Below are positions 21,072 to 29,833 of a stretch of DNA of 64,000 bases, one piece after another (within the stretch, counting starts at the first letter, position 1; every line of letters begins with the position of its first letter). The stretch is from contig NZ_CP117835.1 of the NCBI RefSeq assembly GCF_029094545.1, forward strand, positions 248,001 through 312,000, read 5' to 3'. The notes below the pieces were generated by a model that was not told the DNA's origin, ran no database searches, and saw nothing but the letters and a program-made list of their open reading frames with translations. Source of the DNA: Alkalihalophilus pseudofirmus (GTDB taxonomy: Bacteria > Bacillota > Bacilli > Bacillales > Bacillaceae_D). The position numbers and the translations under genes were made by a program.

Positions 21072-23201
21072 ATGGCGCAAAAGGTAGGTTTGTTAATTCT
21101 TATTATTTGTTTATTTATTCACATTCCGGTATCCGCGAAAAATGAACAAACATTAATTATCGTTATAGCTCCTGATCTTGCTTTTGAAGATGTCAAACGT
21201 ATTTTGGAGACAGAAGAGAATAAAGAACTGTGGAAAGAAGCCGCGATCGGTGCATTAAACATTAAACCAGATGGCCCTTATTCTTATTTAAACAGTATGG
21301 TCAGTATAGGAAGCGGCAGGAGAGCGGTCGGGGTGCAGGACTGGAATAGCTATGAAGGCAATGAACAAACAGAGTTTAAGGTGACAGCAAGAGATTTAGA
21401 GATTCAATTAACTGGCCAGGCTTCCTCATCAAGTCTCAGTCATCCACATTTTCACCGCTTAGTAAGTAAAAATGACAAGTCTAGTTATCAACCGCGTGTG
21501 GGTATCCTTGGGGATAAGCTAAAAGAAGCTGGGATCAATCGTTTTGTATTGGGCCACAGTGATACGATAATTGAAAAAATAAGATATGGATCTCTTCTTG
21601 TCATTGATTCAGAAGGGGTGGTGGAGGGTGACTATGAACAATCTGTAAAAAAGTCTCCCGCCTCTCCGGCAGGAAAGGAAATGGATGAAGCATATTTACT
21701 AAGTGAATTACAAGACCGAAATGGTCTGATTGTCATAGAATGGGGCGATCTCCATCGGTTATATGAACAAAGACCTTTGATGATGGATTCCCATTTTACT
21801 AAGGAAAGAGATCGTCAGCTAACGCGGTTAGGGACGTTTATTGAACAATTACGCCAACAAGATCAGAATGGTCATACGGTGTGGCTTCTTTCACCGATGA
21901 TGAACAAAGAAGCTTATGATCAAAAACAGCAGCTGGCTCCTCTTTTGATATGGGATAAAGAAGATGGAGGCTATCTTACCTCAAATACGACCAATCAGCA
22001 TTATCTTGTAAGCAATCTTGATATAGCACCCTCCATTCTTGCTCATTTTGGTTTGAATGATCCAAGAGAATTGCCTGGACATAGCATGCAAAGAATGAAT
22101 GTAGGTGAGGAAGATATACAAAAAGTGCTTGATCATGTGGATGAATTAACCTTAATTTATCAGTCCAGGGCAAGTGTTCTTTCTGCCTATATTACGACAC
22201 TTGTAATCTTATTGATCGTAGCAGGGGTGCTAAGTTTTTTCAGAAAACCTCAGATCATGGGTCAGAATGTATTAAAAATGATTATTTTATCAGCTCTTCT
22301 TTCACCTATTCCTTTTCTTATAGGATCTAAACTGCTTATCCACATTGGTATCACAGCGTTCGTGTTTTTTGTTGTTATTTTCTCACTCGGTTGTGGATAT
22401 GTAATTAGTCGGTTTAAAAGAAATGCCATTGCCATCGTAGGGGGCATGTTATTTGTTCTTATTTCACTGGATTTACTCTTAGGAACCCCTTTTATGCAGC
22501 GATCCTATTTGGGCTATGACCCTATCATTGGGGCAAGGTATTACGGCATTGGAAATGAATATGCGGGAATATTTATTATTTCAGGTCTTGCTCTTTTAAG
22601 CGGTTTTCAATCGGTAAAGGAGAAGATGAGTGTCATGATGGTAGTAGCATTAGGAGCGATTCAGCTTATTTTATTGGGGCATAGTGAGCTTGGAACAAAT
22701 GCTGGAGCAACATTGGCTGCGGGTATTGCCTATTTCTTTCTTCTATTTCGTTTATTACAATTTAAGTGGACTCTACTCCGTACAATTCTCGTTGGAGCGG
22801 CTTCTCTTCTTCTATTATTTTCATTTTTATTTGTGCTACAATTAACAGGCAACCAAACGCATATTGGAGCTGGATTTAATCGTTTATTTGCAGGGGATCT
22901 AAGCTATCTTCTCCATACGATTGAAAGAAAAGTTTCTATGAACTGGAAGATCTTCAGGCATTCCAATTGGACGCAATTATTTGTGACAAGCTATCTTGTT
23001 GTGATGGTGATGTTAATAAGGAAGACATTGCAAAAAAGTCATCAATTACACGCTTTAATTTTGCAGACAGGTATTTGTGCATCCGTGGCGTTGCTTATAT
23101 TAAATGACTCGGGAGTAGTGGCTGCTGCAACATCAATGTTTTGTGTCGTATGTATGCATTACTACTGGCTCTTAGAGCAAAAGGAAAAAAGGGGAGCATG
23201 A
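21072..23201 (+). CDS. Large polytopic membrane protein with an extracellular alkaline-phosphatase-like domain
   Basis: A 709-residue protein of unknown function. An N-terminal signal anchor (LLILIICLFIHIPVSA) leads to an extracellular region of about 340 residues that resembles the alkaline phosphatase superfamily in its end part (LVSNLDIAPSILAHFGL), though the usual catalytic and DHG metal motifs are not obvious. About ten membrane segments follow (residues 365-700), with a conserved-looking loop YYGIGNEYAG. The ATG at 21072 is chosen because AAAAGG precedes it by nine bases; the frame is open to 20982, but that part is occupied by DnaA-box-like sites and has no ribosome binding site. It overlaps the next gene by 4 bases. 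Confidence 0.75.
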   Translation: MAQKVGLLILIICLFIHIPVSAKNEQTLIIVIAPDLAFEDVKRILETEENKELWKEAAIGALNIKPDGPYSYLNSMVSIGSGRRAVGVQDWNSYEGNEQTEFKVTARDLEIQLTGQASSSSLSHPHFHRLVSKNDKSSYQPRVGILGDKLKEAGINRFVLGHSDTIIEKIRYGSLLVIDSEGVVEGDYEQSVKKSPASPAGKEMDEAYLLSELQDRNGLIVIEWGDLHRLYEQRPLMMDSHFTKERDRQLTRLGTFIEQLRQQDQNGHTVWLLSPMMNKEAYDQKQQLAPLLIWDKEDGGYLTSNTTNQHYLVSNLDIAPSILAHFGLNDPRELPGHSMQRMNVGEEDIQKVLDHVDELTLIYQSRASVLSAYITTLVILLIVAGVLSFFRKPQIMGQNVLKMIILSALLSPIPFLIGSKLLIHIGITAFVFFVVIFSLGCGYVISRFKRNAIAIVGGMLFVLISLDLLLGTPFMQRSYLGYDPIIGARYYGIGNEYAGIFIISGLALLSGFQSVKEKMSVMMVVALGAIQLILLGHSELGTNAGATLAAGIAYFFLLFRLLQFKWTLLRTILVGAASLLLLFSFLFVLQLTGNQTHIGAGFNRLFAGDLSYLLHTIERKVSMNWKIFRHSNWTQLFVTSYLVVMVMLIRKTLQKSHQLHALILQTGICASVALLILNDSGVVAAATSMFCVVCMHYYWLLEQKEKRGA

Positions 23202-23608
23202 GAGTGGAGAAGAAAATGAAGCGGGCGCGAATGCTGCGTATTGCAGTGCTCGTTGTACTAGCGGTTGGTCTATTTTTAGATTACTTTCCTCAGCTGATCA
23301 ATGGCGGCTTAGGCGGGAGAGGCACCTTTATTTTATTATTGATTGGTTTTGGTTTTGCTGTTGCAGCAGAAGTGATGATGCCGCGTGATAAACGAAGAAG
23401 ACAGGGAATTCCTATATGGGAGCATGATATATTTTTCATCTTTTATGTGATCGGATTAATTGCCCTGTTCACTTTTCTTGGTGGAGAGTCACAAGTCGGA
23501 CTTAGCTTAACGCACCCAATCTTGTGGATCTTTGTTGTCTATGCTTTTATTAAATGGAATCTAGATCGTAAGCACAGACCTGAAGAAGAAGTAGAAGAGA
23601 AGAAGTGA
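23198..23608 (+). CDS. Hypothetical membrane protein, partner of the upstream gene
   Basis: A 136-residue protein with a basic N-terminus, about four predicted membrane segments and a charged tail (RKHRPEEEVEEKK). I do not recognise the family. It overlaps the preceding membrane protein gene by ATGA, with GGGGAG upstream, so the two are co-translated and probably work together. A strong terminator follows at 23731. Confidence 0.75.
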   Translation: MRVEKKMKRARMLRIAVLVVLAVGLFLDYFPQLINGGLGGRGTFILLLIGFGFAVAAEVMMPRDKRRRQGIPIWEHDIFFIFYVIGLIALFTFLGGESQVGLSLTHPILWIFVVYAFIKWNLDRKHRPEEEVEEKK

Positions 23609-23730
23609 AAAAGTAGGCGGAGATGTACTTAACGTCTTAACCTTGCTTCCGAACAAGTTATCAAGGTAGGGGAAACACAGACTCCTTCTGGAAACAAGAA
23701 CCTAATGATATTTACTTTTTAAAGTATTAA

Positions 23731-23777
23731 AAAACAGACGACCTATTCATTTATAATGATAGGTCGTCTGTTTTTTG
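23731..23777 (+). terminator. Strong terminator after the two membrane protein genes
   Basis: The arms AAACAGACGACCT / AGGTCGTCTGTTT enclose a loop of about 20 bases and are followed by TTTT; symmetrical enough to act in both directions. Confidence 0.85.
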
Positions 23778-23806
23778 TTGGAATAGCTTAGTCACCTTTT
23801 TGCACC

Positions 23807-23868
23807 GTTGATTGGAGCGGAAGGGACTCGACTCCCGCGGAAAGCGAGTGCCTGCAGCGGAAATCAAC
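23807..23868. repeat. Bacillaceae-type palindromic intergenic repeat
   Basis: The element is bounded by GTTGATT and AATCAAC and contains GGAGCGGAAGGGACTCGACT and CGAGTGCCTGCAGCGG. From memory, sequences of this kind recur many times in intergenic regions of Bacillus and relatives; function unknown. Only this copy is seen in the window. Confidence 0.7.
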
Positions 23869-23914
23869 AACCACTGTCAGGAGGAGGGTTTAAAATACTC
23901 AGCATCTTTATTAG

Positions 23915-25858
23915 TTAGGATTGAAGCTCTTCCCATTCTTCCATTAACTGTTCGAGAGTCGCTTGTGTTTGATCAATCTCAGCTTGGATTTTGCTCGCTT
24001 GTTCATGATCTGAATAGATTTCAGGGTCACAAAGAGCTTCTTCATTTACTGAAAGTGATTCTTCTAACTCCTCAATCTTCGTTTCAATTTCCTCAATCCT
24101 ACGCAAGCGTTGTCGCTCTTGACGCTTCGCTTCTTTATCTAATTCAAACGATGTCTTATCGGTCTTAGCTTCCTTCTTTTCTGAAGTTGGAGCAACCTTG
24201 TTTTCCTGCTCTTCTTGTTCTTTCAATAATAGACGCTGCCGATTTTCTTCTTTCTTTTCTAAATAGTAATCATAATCGCCTAAATAATTTGTGACTTGTC
24301 CGTTATCAAGCTCGCACACTCTAGTGGCAATGCGGTTAAGGAAATAACGGTCATGTGATACAAACAAGAGAGTGCCAGGGTAGTTAATTAATGCCGCTTC
24401 TAACACTTCTTTTGCATCTAGGTCCAAGTGATTTGTCGGCTCATCAAGAATCAGCAGGTTTGCCTTTTGCATCATTAATTTAGCTAGAGCAAGGCGTGCT
24501 TTCTCACCGCCGCTTAATGTGGAAACAGGTTTTAACACATCGTCCCCTGAAAACAAAAAGTTTCCTAACACCGTCCGGATTTCTTTTTCAGGGAGCAAAC
24601 TATAATCATCCCATAATTCATGAAGAACAAGTTTATTAGAAGTGAGTTTTGCTTGTTCCTGATCATAATAGCCGACTGTCACATTACTGCCAAAGCGAAT
24701 CGTTCCTTTTGATGTTTCAATCTGCTTTATGATTGCCTTTAAGATCGTTGATTTGCCTGCACCGTTAGGACCGATTAGTGCAACACTTTCCTCGCGGTTC
24801 AAATCTAATCTTAGGTTAGAAAAGATCGGCTCCATCCCGTATTTCACTTCTAAGTCTTCGATACGAAGGACCTCATTGCCGCTTTGGCGGTTGATTTCAA
24901 ACGAGAAAGAAGCTGATTTCTCGTCCCCTTCAGGACGATCAAGACGGTTCATTCTTTCAAGCTGCTTTCTGCGGCTTTGCGCTCGCTTGGTAGTAGAGGC
25001 TCGAGCAATATTTCGTTGAACGAAATCCTCAAGCTTTGCAACTTCGCTTTGTTGTTTGTCAAACTGCTTTTTCTCGAGCTCATAACGTTTTGCTTTTTCC
25101 TCTAAATAAAGACTGTAGTTCCCAACGTATTTTCTTGATTGGTTTCTTGAAATTTCTACGACTTGGGTAACGATTTTGTCTAAGAAATAGCGGTCATGTG
25201 ATACGATTAAAATGGCACCTGGATAGCCTTGCAAATAGTTCTCAAGCCAGGTTAATGTCTCGATGTCTAAGTGGTTTGTCGGCTCATCAAGGATAAGTAA
25301 ATCAGGCTTGGTTAATAATAGTTTACCAAGGGCTAGTCTTGTTTTCTGCCCGCCGCTTAGCGTTTGGATTTTTGTTTGATAGTCAAAAGAATCAAAATGA
25401 AGGCCTGCTAGTACGCTTCTAATATCTGCTTCATATTGATATCCGCCCTTATCTTTAAAATCGAGCTGGAGCTGATCGTATTCTGCTAATAATTTGTTAT
25501 AACTTGCTTCGTGATCTAAAAGAGAAGGGTCAGACATTTTTTGTTCCATCTCTCTTAGTCTTTTTTCCATTTTTAAAAGCGGGTCAAATACTGTCAGCAT
25601 CTCATCCCAAATCGATAACTCGGATTCTAGGCCGGTATCTTGAGCGAGGTAGCCTACCTCTACATCTTTTGGTTGAATGATTTCTCCGCTGTCATGGGAT
25701 AGCTGTCCTGCTATCACTTTTAAAAGCGTCGATTTTCCAGCACCGTTTCGACCGACTAAGGCGACACGGTCTCCAGTTTGTACTTCGAGTTTAATATTTG
25801 ATAAAATCGTTTCTGCACCAAACGATTTTGATACGTTTACACATTGTAATAAAATCAT
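23915..25858 (-). CDS. ydiF: YdiF, ABC-F family ATPase
   Basis: A 647-residue cytoplasmic protein with two ABC domains and no membrane part. Walker A motifs are GRNGAGKST and GPNGAGKST, signatures LSGGQKTRLALG and LSGGEKARLALA, and both Walker B segments read LLILDEPTNHLD. An interdomain linker (KRAQSRRKQLERMNRL) and a charged C-terminal coiled coil follow. ABC-F proteins act on ribosomes (translation factors or antibiotic protection); YdiF is the housekeeping type near rex in Bacillus. The gene runs against its neighbours. Confidence 0.93.
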   Translation of the reverse strand: MILLQCVNVSKSFGAETILSNIKLEVQTGDRVALVGRNGAGKSTLLKVIAGQLSHDSGEIIQPKDVEVGYLAQDTGLESELSIWDEMLTVFDPLLKMEKRLREMEQKMSDPSLLDHEASYNKLLAEYDQLQLDFKDKGGYQYEADIRSVLAGLHFDSFDYQTKIQTLSGGQKTRLALGKLLLTKPDLLILDEPTNHLDIETLTWLENYLQGYPGAILIVSHDRYFLDKIVTQVVEISRNQSRKYVGNYSLYLEEKAKRYELEKKQFDKQQSEVAKLEDFVQRNIARASTTKRAQSRRKQLERMNRLDRPEGDEKSASFSFEINRQSGNEVLRIEDLEVKYGMEPIFSNLRLDLNREESVALIGPNGAGKSTILKAIIKQIETSKGTIRFGSNVTVGYYDQEQAKLTSNKLVLHELWDDYSLLPEKEIRTVLGNFLFSGDDVLKPVSTLSGGEKARLALAKLMMQKANLLILDEPTNHLDLDAKEVLEAALINYPGTLLFVSHDRYFLNRIATRVCELDNGQVTNYLGDYDYYLEKKEENRQRLLLKEQEEQENKVAPTSEKKEAKTDKTSFELDKEAKRQERQRLRRIEEIETKIEELEESLSVNEEALCDPEIYSDHEQASKIQAEIDQTQATLEQLMEEWEELQS

Positions 25859-25981
25859 GGGATATCCATCCTATCCTTACATCATATCAATAGTTTTCTT
25901 CACTCAGTTTAACGTAAAAGACTGCGGTGAACAACTTGCAGGACCTGATGTAAAACGATTACATAAAGAGACAAATAGTGT

Positions 25982-26033
25982 ACAATAAGATAAAACAATA
26001 AGATAAAACAATAAGATAAAACAATAAGATAAA
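25982..26033. repeat. Four tandem copies of a 13-base unit
   Basis: The unit ACAATAAGATAAA is repeated four times without change, followed by ATGATAA. It lies between ydiF and rex, about 100 bases before the rex start. Confidence 0.95.
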
Positions 26034-26129
26034 ATGATAACGTTCTAAGAAAAAACGTAACAAAAGGGAAAGAACGTACATTATAGATCTTACTTAAGGG
26101 ACTAGGCTAGGAGAGGAGGGGAATTTACG

Positions 26130-26765
26130 TTGAAGTCAGATCAAGTAAAAATTCCTCAAGCAACTGCAAAGCGATTGCCCTTATACTATCGCTTTTTAGA
26201 AAACCTGCATGCATCAGGAAAACAACGAGTATCTTCGACTGAATTAAGCGAAGCAGTCAAAGTTGACTCTGCAACGATTCGTCGTGATTTTTCTTACTTT
26301 GGAGCTCTTGGAAAAAAGGGCTATGGATATAATGTGAACTACTTGCTTTCATTTTTCCGTGAAACGCTCGATCAAAATGAATTAACGAAAGTCATCTTAG
26401 TTGGGGTAGGTAACTTAGGGACAGCCTTTTTACACTATAACTTCTCTAAGAACAATAATACCCAGATTGAAATGGCATTTGATGTGGATGAGTCAAAAAT
26501 CGGCACGGAAGTAGGCGGAGTGAAGATCTACAATCTTGACGATTTTGAGAACATTTTAGATCCTGAGGTAACGGTTGCGATCCTTACCGTACCGTCACAA
26601 GCAGCGCAAAAAATTGCGGACCGTCTTGTAGATGCGGGTATTAAAGGGATTTTGAACTTTACTCCGGCTAGATTATCAGTGCCTGATTCCGTTAGAGTTC
26701 ACCATATTGATTTGTCTGTTGAATTACAAGCACTGGTTTATTTTTTAAAGCATTATCCGTTATAA
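26130..26765 (+). CDS. rex: Rex, redox-sensing transcriptional repressor
   Basis: A 211-residue repressor that senses the NADH/NAD ratio. The N-terminal winged helix (about 1-80, with [21 protein letters not shown]) binds the operator; the Rossmann domain has [11 protein letters not shown] (about 92-102). The start is TTG at 26130 with GAGGAGGGG upstream. Two sites fitting its operator lie in the window: before cydA (29674) and before the CoA-disulfide reductase gene (40401). Confidence 0.95.
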   Translation: MKSDQVKIPQATAKRLPLYYRFLENLHASGKQRVSSTELSEAVKVDSATIRRDFSYFGALGKKGYGYNVNYLLSFFRETLDQNELTKVILVGVGNLGTAFLHYNFSKNNNTQIEMAFDVDESKIGTEVGGVKIYNLDDFENILDPEVTVAILTVPSQAAQKIADRLVDAGIKGILNFTPARLSVPDSVRVHHIDLSVELQALVYFLKHYPL

Positions 26766-26796
26766 TAGAAGTAGATTGGACAAGGAGGTGCAACCT

Positions 26797-26982
26797 ATGG
26801 GTGGATTAGGTGCAGGAAGTATTGTCATTATTGGACTTGTCGCTTTATTGATTTTTGGACCAAAAAAGCTGCCGGAACTAGGAAAAGCAGCAGGAAATAC
26901 ATTGCGTGAATTTAAAAACGCCACTAAAGGCTTGGCTGATGAAGAGGACGATAAAAAGAAAAATAACAAAGATCAGGCTTAA
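26797..26982 (+). CDS. tatA: TatA, twin-arginine translocase subunit
   Basis: A 61-residue protein with the TatA/E membrane helix (SIVIIGLVALLIFGPKKLPEL), the FGPKKLP hinge and an amphipathic helix with a charged tail. ATG 26797 is preceded by AAGGAGGTG, a near-perfect ribosome binding site; the frame upstream of it is only the leader. It pairs with tatC 17 bases downstream, the equivalent of tatAy-tatCy of B. subtilis. Confidence 0.95.
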   Translation: MGGLGAGSIVIIGLVALLIFGPKKLPELGKAAGNTLREFKNATKGLADEEDDKKKNNKDQA

Positions 26983-26999
26983 GCAGGAAGGGTTTATAA

Positions 27000-27770
27000 A
27001 TGGAATCACGTGATATGTCGGTAATGGACCATATTGGAGAGCTGCGACGCCGTATTATGATTGTCGTTGTATTCTTTCTAATTGCGCTCATTGCCGGCTT
27101 CTTTTTCGCCACACCGTTAATTACGTATTTACAAAGCGCACCGACAGCGCAAGAGCTGCCAATGAATGCATTTAAAATGACAGATCCGATCCGTGTATTC
27201 ATGACCTTTGCTTTTGCGAGCGCATTAATTTTGATTTTTCCTATTATTTTATATCAGCTCTGGGCGTTTATTAGTCCGGGACTTCATGAGAATGAACAGA
27301 AAGCAACACTAGCGTATATTCCGATTGCCTTTATTTTGTTTTTAACAGGTATTGGCTTTGCTTACTTTATTTTATTCCCGTTCATTATTCAATTTATGGG
27401 AAATTTAGCCGAACGATTAAACATCACTGAGCAGTACGGGATTAACGAATACTTTACATTCTTATTCCAAATCACATTGCCATTTGGCCTGTTGTTCCAG
27501 CTGCCGGTTGTTGTGATGTTCTTTACAAGGCTAGGACTTGTTACGCCAGCTTATTTATCGAGTATTAGAAAATATGCGTATTTTATATTGCTGGTTATTG
27601 CTGGCTTTATTACTCCGCCTGAATTGTTAAGCCATTTGATGGTGACTGTACCGTTGTTACTCTTATATGAATTCAGTATATGGGTATCAAGATTGACGTA
27701 CAGAAAAGTATTAAAGGCTGAACGTTTAATGGAAGAAGAAGCCAAGCAAAAAGAAATGAACCAAGATTAA
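27000..27770 (+). CDS. tatC: TatC, twin-arginine translocase receptor subunit
   Basis: A 256-residue membrane protein with six predicted membrane helices and the conserved HIGELRRRI N-terminus (about residues 10-18). With TatA it exports folded proteins with twin-arginine signals; TatA and TatC alone form the minimal Gram-positive system. A terminator follows. Confidence 0.96.
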   Translation: MESRDMSVMDHIGELRRRIMIVVVFFLIALIAGFFFATPLITYLQSAPTAQELPMNAFKMTDPIRVFMTFAFASALILIFPIILYQLWAFISPGLHENEQKATLAYIPIAFILFLTGIGFAYFILFPFIIQFMGNLAERLNITEQYGINEYFTFLFQITLPFGLLFQLPVVVMFFTRLGLVTPAYLSSIRKYAYFILLVIAGFITPPELLSHLMVTVPLLLLYEFSIWVSRLTYRKVLKAERLMEEEAKQKEMNQD

Positions 27771-27780
27771 TTTAAATGAT

Positions 27781-27820
27781 AAGACAGTTAAGCAGAACCT
27801 GCTTAACTGTCTTTTTTTTG
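27781..27820 (+). terminator. Terminator of tatA-tatC
   Basis: Stem AAGACAGTTAAGCAG / CTGCTTAACTGTCTT (with a short loop) and eight T. Confidence 0.9.
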
Positions 27821-27861
27821 CCTTTGCGGTAATTTTACATATCTAAACATAGGGAGAATTT

Positions 27862-27887
27862 GTTTAATCAAACGTTTAATTGGGAAC
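27862..27887 (+). promoter_or_regulatory. Candidate SigB promoter of the FbpA-like gene
   Basis: GTTTAA (27862-27867), 14 bases, GGGAAC (27882-27887). The -35 element is perfect for SigB and the -10 matches 4 of 6 of GGGTAT. Confidence 0.45.
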
Positions 27888-27914
27888 TAAACAAAAGGAG
27901 AAAGGAGGATTACC

Positions 27915-28082
27915 ATGAGAAGGGCAGCAAGTGAAACAGAACAACGAAAAGATAATCTAATTGAAAAAATTATCGCTTTTGGTGTGTACAAGGTGCAGGG
28001 CCGTCAACTCTTTGAATTAACATTACAAGAAATTGAACGCGTCTATCAATCTTTAAAACAACGCCAAAACCAACATATATAA
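27915..28082 (+). CDS. Small FbpA-like basic protein
   Basis: A 55-residue basic protein starting MRRAASETEQRKDNL, with the core LIEKIIAFGVYKVQGRQLFE. It resembles the Fur-regulated basic protein FbpA family of Bacillus (small proteins thought to assist the iron-sparing response), by motif only. AAAGGAGGAT lies four bases before the ATG. No Fur box is seen upstream; instead a SigB-like promoter is present. A terminator follows at 28093. Confidence 0.7.
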   Translation: MRRAASETEQRKDNLIEKIIAFGVYKVQGRQLFELTLQEIERVYQSLKQRQNQHI

Positions 28083-28092
28083 ATGAGACAGA

Positions 28093-28143
28093 AAAAGCTC
28101 AACTGATTACGCTTGTTCAAAGTAGGATCTGTTGAGCTTTTTT
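28093..28143 (+). terminator. Terminator after the FbpA-like gene
   Basis: Arms AAAGCTCAAC / GTTGAGCTTT with a long loop and a T run. Confidence 0.75.
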
Positions 28144-28201
28144 GATTGAATCATGCTATGATAAAAGTAAATCTTTCGATAAGCGAAATGGTGTGTGATT
28201 T

Positions 28202-29611
28202 ATGGGGAGAATTTCTAGCAAGTGGATGGTTGTCATTGCGGTTTTGCTAGGGTCATTTACGATGATCTTAAATAATAGTATGTTAAATCCAGCTGTACCT
28301 AAATTAATGGAAGTATTTGAATCAGATGCGGTAAGTACGGGGTGGGTCATTACCATTTTTATGGTTACAATGGGGATGACGGTCCCTGTAACGGGGTATC
28401 TAGGTGATCGCTTTGGTAAGAAGAAACTCTACCTAATCGGGCTGCTGATTTTTGTAATGGGTTCTATTCTTGGCTCATTTTCTTGGAATCTGTCATCGTT
28501 GATCTTCTTTCGCGGCTTACAAGGAGTTGGGGGCGGAATTATGATGCCTCTATCGATGGCGCTTATTTTTGAAGCCTTTCCGAGAAATGAGCGTGGAATG
28601 GCGACAGGTGTATGGGGAATCGCAGCGATGATGGCGCCGACGATCGGGCCAACCGTTGGGGGAGTTCTGCTTGAGACAAGCGGTTGGCAGTATTTATTTT
28701 GGTGTAATGTGCCGATCGGGCTCCTAGGATTATGGTTTGCCCTGAAATACTTACCAGTCACATCGCCCAACAAAGAGGTTCGTTTTGATCTCTATGGATT
28801 CATTACGGTAACTGCTGGGGTTGGAGCAATACTCCTTGCGCTCGGTAGAATGTCAGAGCTTGCTCATTTATTAATGCCTTTGAATATCATTTTAGTCGTA
28901 ACCGGTACAATGCTGCTAATTTTATTTGTTCAAATTGAAACTCGAGTACAGCAGCCTTTGCTTGATTTATCTCTATTTAAAATACCTGCCTATACCTTTA
29001 GTGTGATCATTGCAGGGACCACATCAATCGGTTTATTCGCGGGGATCTTTTTGATTCCGCTTCTGATCCAGCAGGTTTACGGGTTAAGTGCTATTATGAC
29101 AGGCTTAATTTTCTTACCTTCAGCTTTATTGACTGGCCTTTTTATGACGGTGGGGGGCAGAGTATTAGATCAAAAGGGCGCTCGCGGTGTTGTAACGACT
29201 GGACTTATTGTCATGACAATAGGCACGTTCGCCCTAGGGTTTTTGAGTCTTGAAACTTCTTTATTGTTTATCTTCATTATGATGGCTGTCAGAGGAATTG
29301 GCTCAGGACTCAGTACGATGCCTGCTACGACAATTGGAATGAATGCTATACCAGACCGTCTTATCTCAAGAGGGTCTGCGATGAATAATGTGATGCGTCA
29401 AATGAGCTCGGCATTCGGGATTGTGTTTATTTCGATTTATTATGAGGTGAGACGCGGACAGTTAATGGGCGCGACAGTCTCACTTGAGGAAGCAAGCTTG
29501 CAAGCGATCAATGAAGGGTTTATTGTTGTTGGGCTCATTACAGCGATAACCATTCCGGCTGCTTATTACCTTGAAAAGAATGCAAAACAAGAGCTTGAAA
29601 AAGCTTCCTAA
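28202..29611 (+). CDS. MFS drug/solute exporter, DHA2 (EmrB/QacA) family
   Basis: A 469-residue membrane protein with about 14 predicted helices. The family motifs TGYLGDRFGKKKLYLIG (motif A) and GPTVGGVLLE (motif C) show a proton-driven antiporter of the multidrug type; the substrate cannot be told. It is preceded by an extended -10 promoter (TGCTATGAT near 28152) and has a weak ribosome binding site. Confidence 0.9.
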   Translation: MGRISSKWMVVIAVLLGSFTMILNNSMLNPAVPKLMEVFESDAVSTGWVITIFMVTMGMTVPVTGYLGDRFGKKKLYLIGLLIFVMGSILGSFSWNLSSLIFFRGLQGVGGGIMMPLSMALIFEAFPRNERGMATGVWGIAAMMAPTIGPTVGGVLLETSGWQYLFWCNVPIGLLGLWFALKYLPVTSPNKEVRFDLYGFITVTAGVGAILLALGRMSELAHLLMPLNIILVVTGTMLLILFVQIETRVQQPLLDLSLFKIPAYTFSVIIAGTTSIGLFAGIFLIPLLIQQVYGLSAIMTGLIFLPSALLTGLFMTVGGRVLDQKGARGVVTTGLIVMTIGTFALGFLSLETSLLFIFIMMAVRGIGSGLSTMPATTIGMNAIPDRLISRGSAMNNVMRQMSSAFGIVFISIYYEVRRGQLMGATVSLEEASLQAINEGFIVVGLITAITIPAAYYLEKNAKQELEKAS

Positions 29612-29631
29612 TAAGTCCACATAAAGGAGAA

Positions 29632-29659
29632 AAAGGCTAACAAATGTTGGTCTTTTTTT
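29632..29659 (+). terminator. Terminator of the MFS gene
   Basis: Stem AAGGCTAACA / TGTTGGTCTT with two G-T pairs, then seven T. Confidence 0.75.
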
Positions 29660-29673
29660 CAGCCATTGTAATT

Positions 29674-29689
29674 TGTGATTTATTTCACA
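29674..29689. promoter_or_regulatory. Rex operator upstream of cydA
   Basis: TGTGATTTATTTCACA fits the Rex consensus TGTGA-N6-TCACA, with T/A-rich flanks. It lies 145 bases before the bd oxidase start; rex itself is at 26130. Confidence 0.7.
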
Positions 29690-29833
29690 TAGTTGTCATA
29701 AAAATATAGGTTTCGAGGTTAATGATTATGGTAATGTGTACATACAAATAGCTCTAGAAATAGATAACAGACTATGTGAAGGATTGAGCATAGTGCCGTG
29801 ATAAATGGTTTGAAAAAAGTGGGAGGGAAAAGG

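Larger units (their letters stand above)
23609..23914. other. Intergenic region between convergent genes
   Basis: No coding sequence is seen. The region holds the terminator at 23731-23777 and the palindromic repeat at 23807-23868; the first 120 bases show no recognisable signal. Confidence 0.7.

Noticed and set aside
23812-24168. Plus-strand frame of 118 codons
   Set aside because: It is the reverse side of the ydiF end and of the palindromic repeat.
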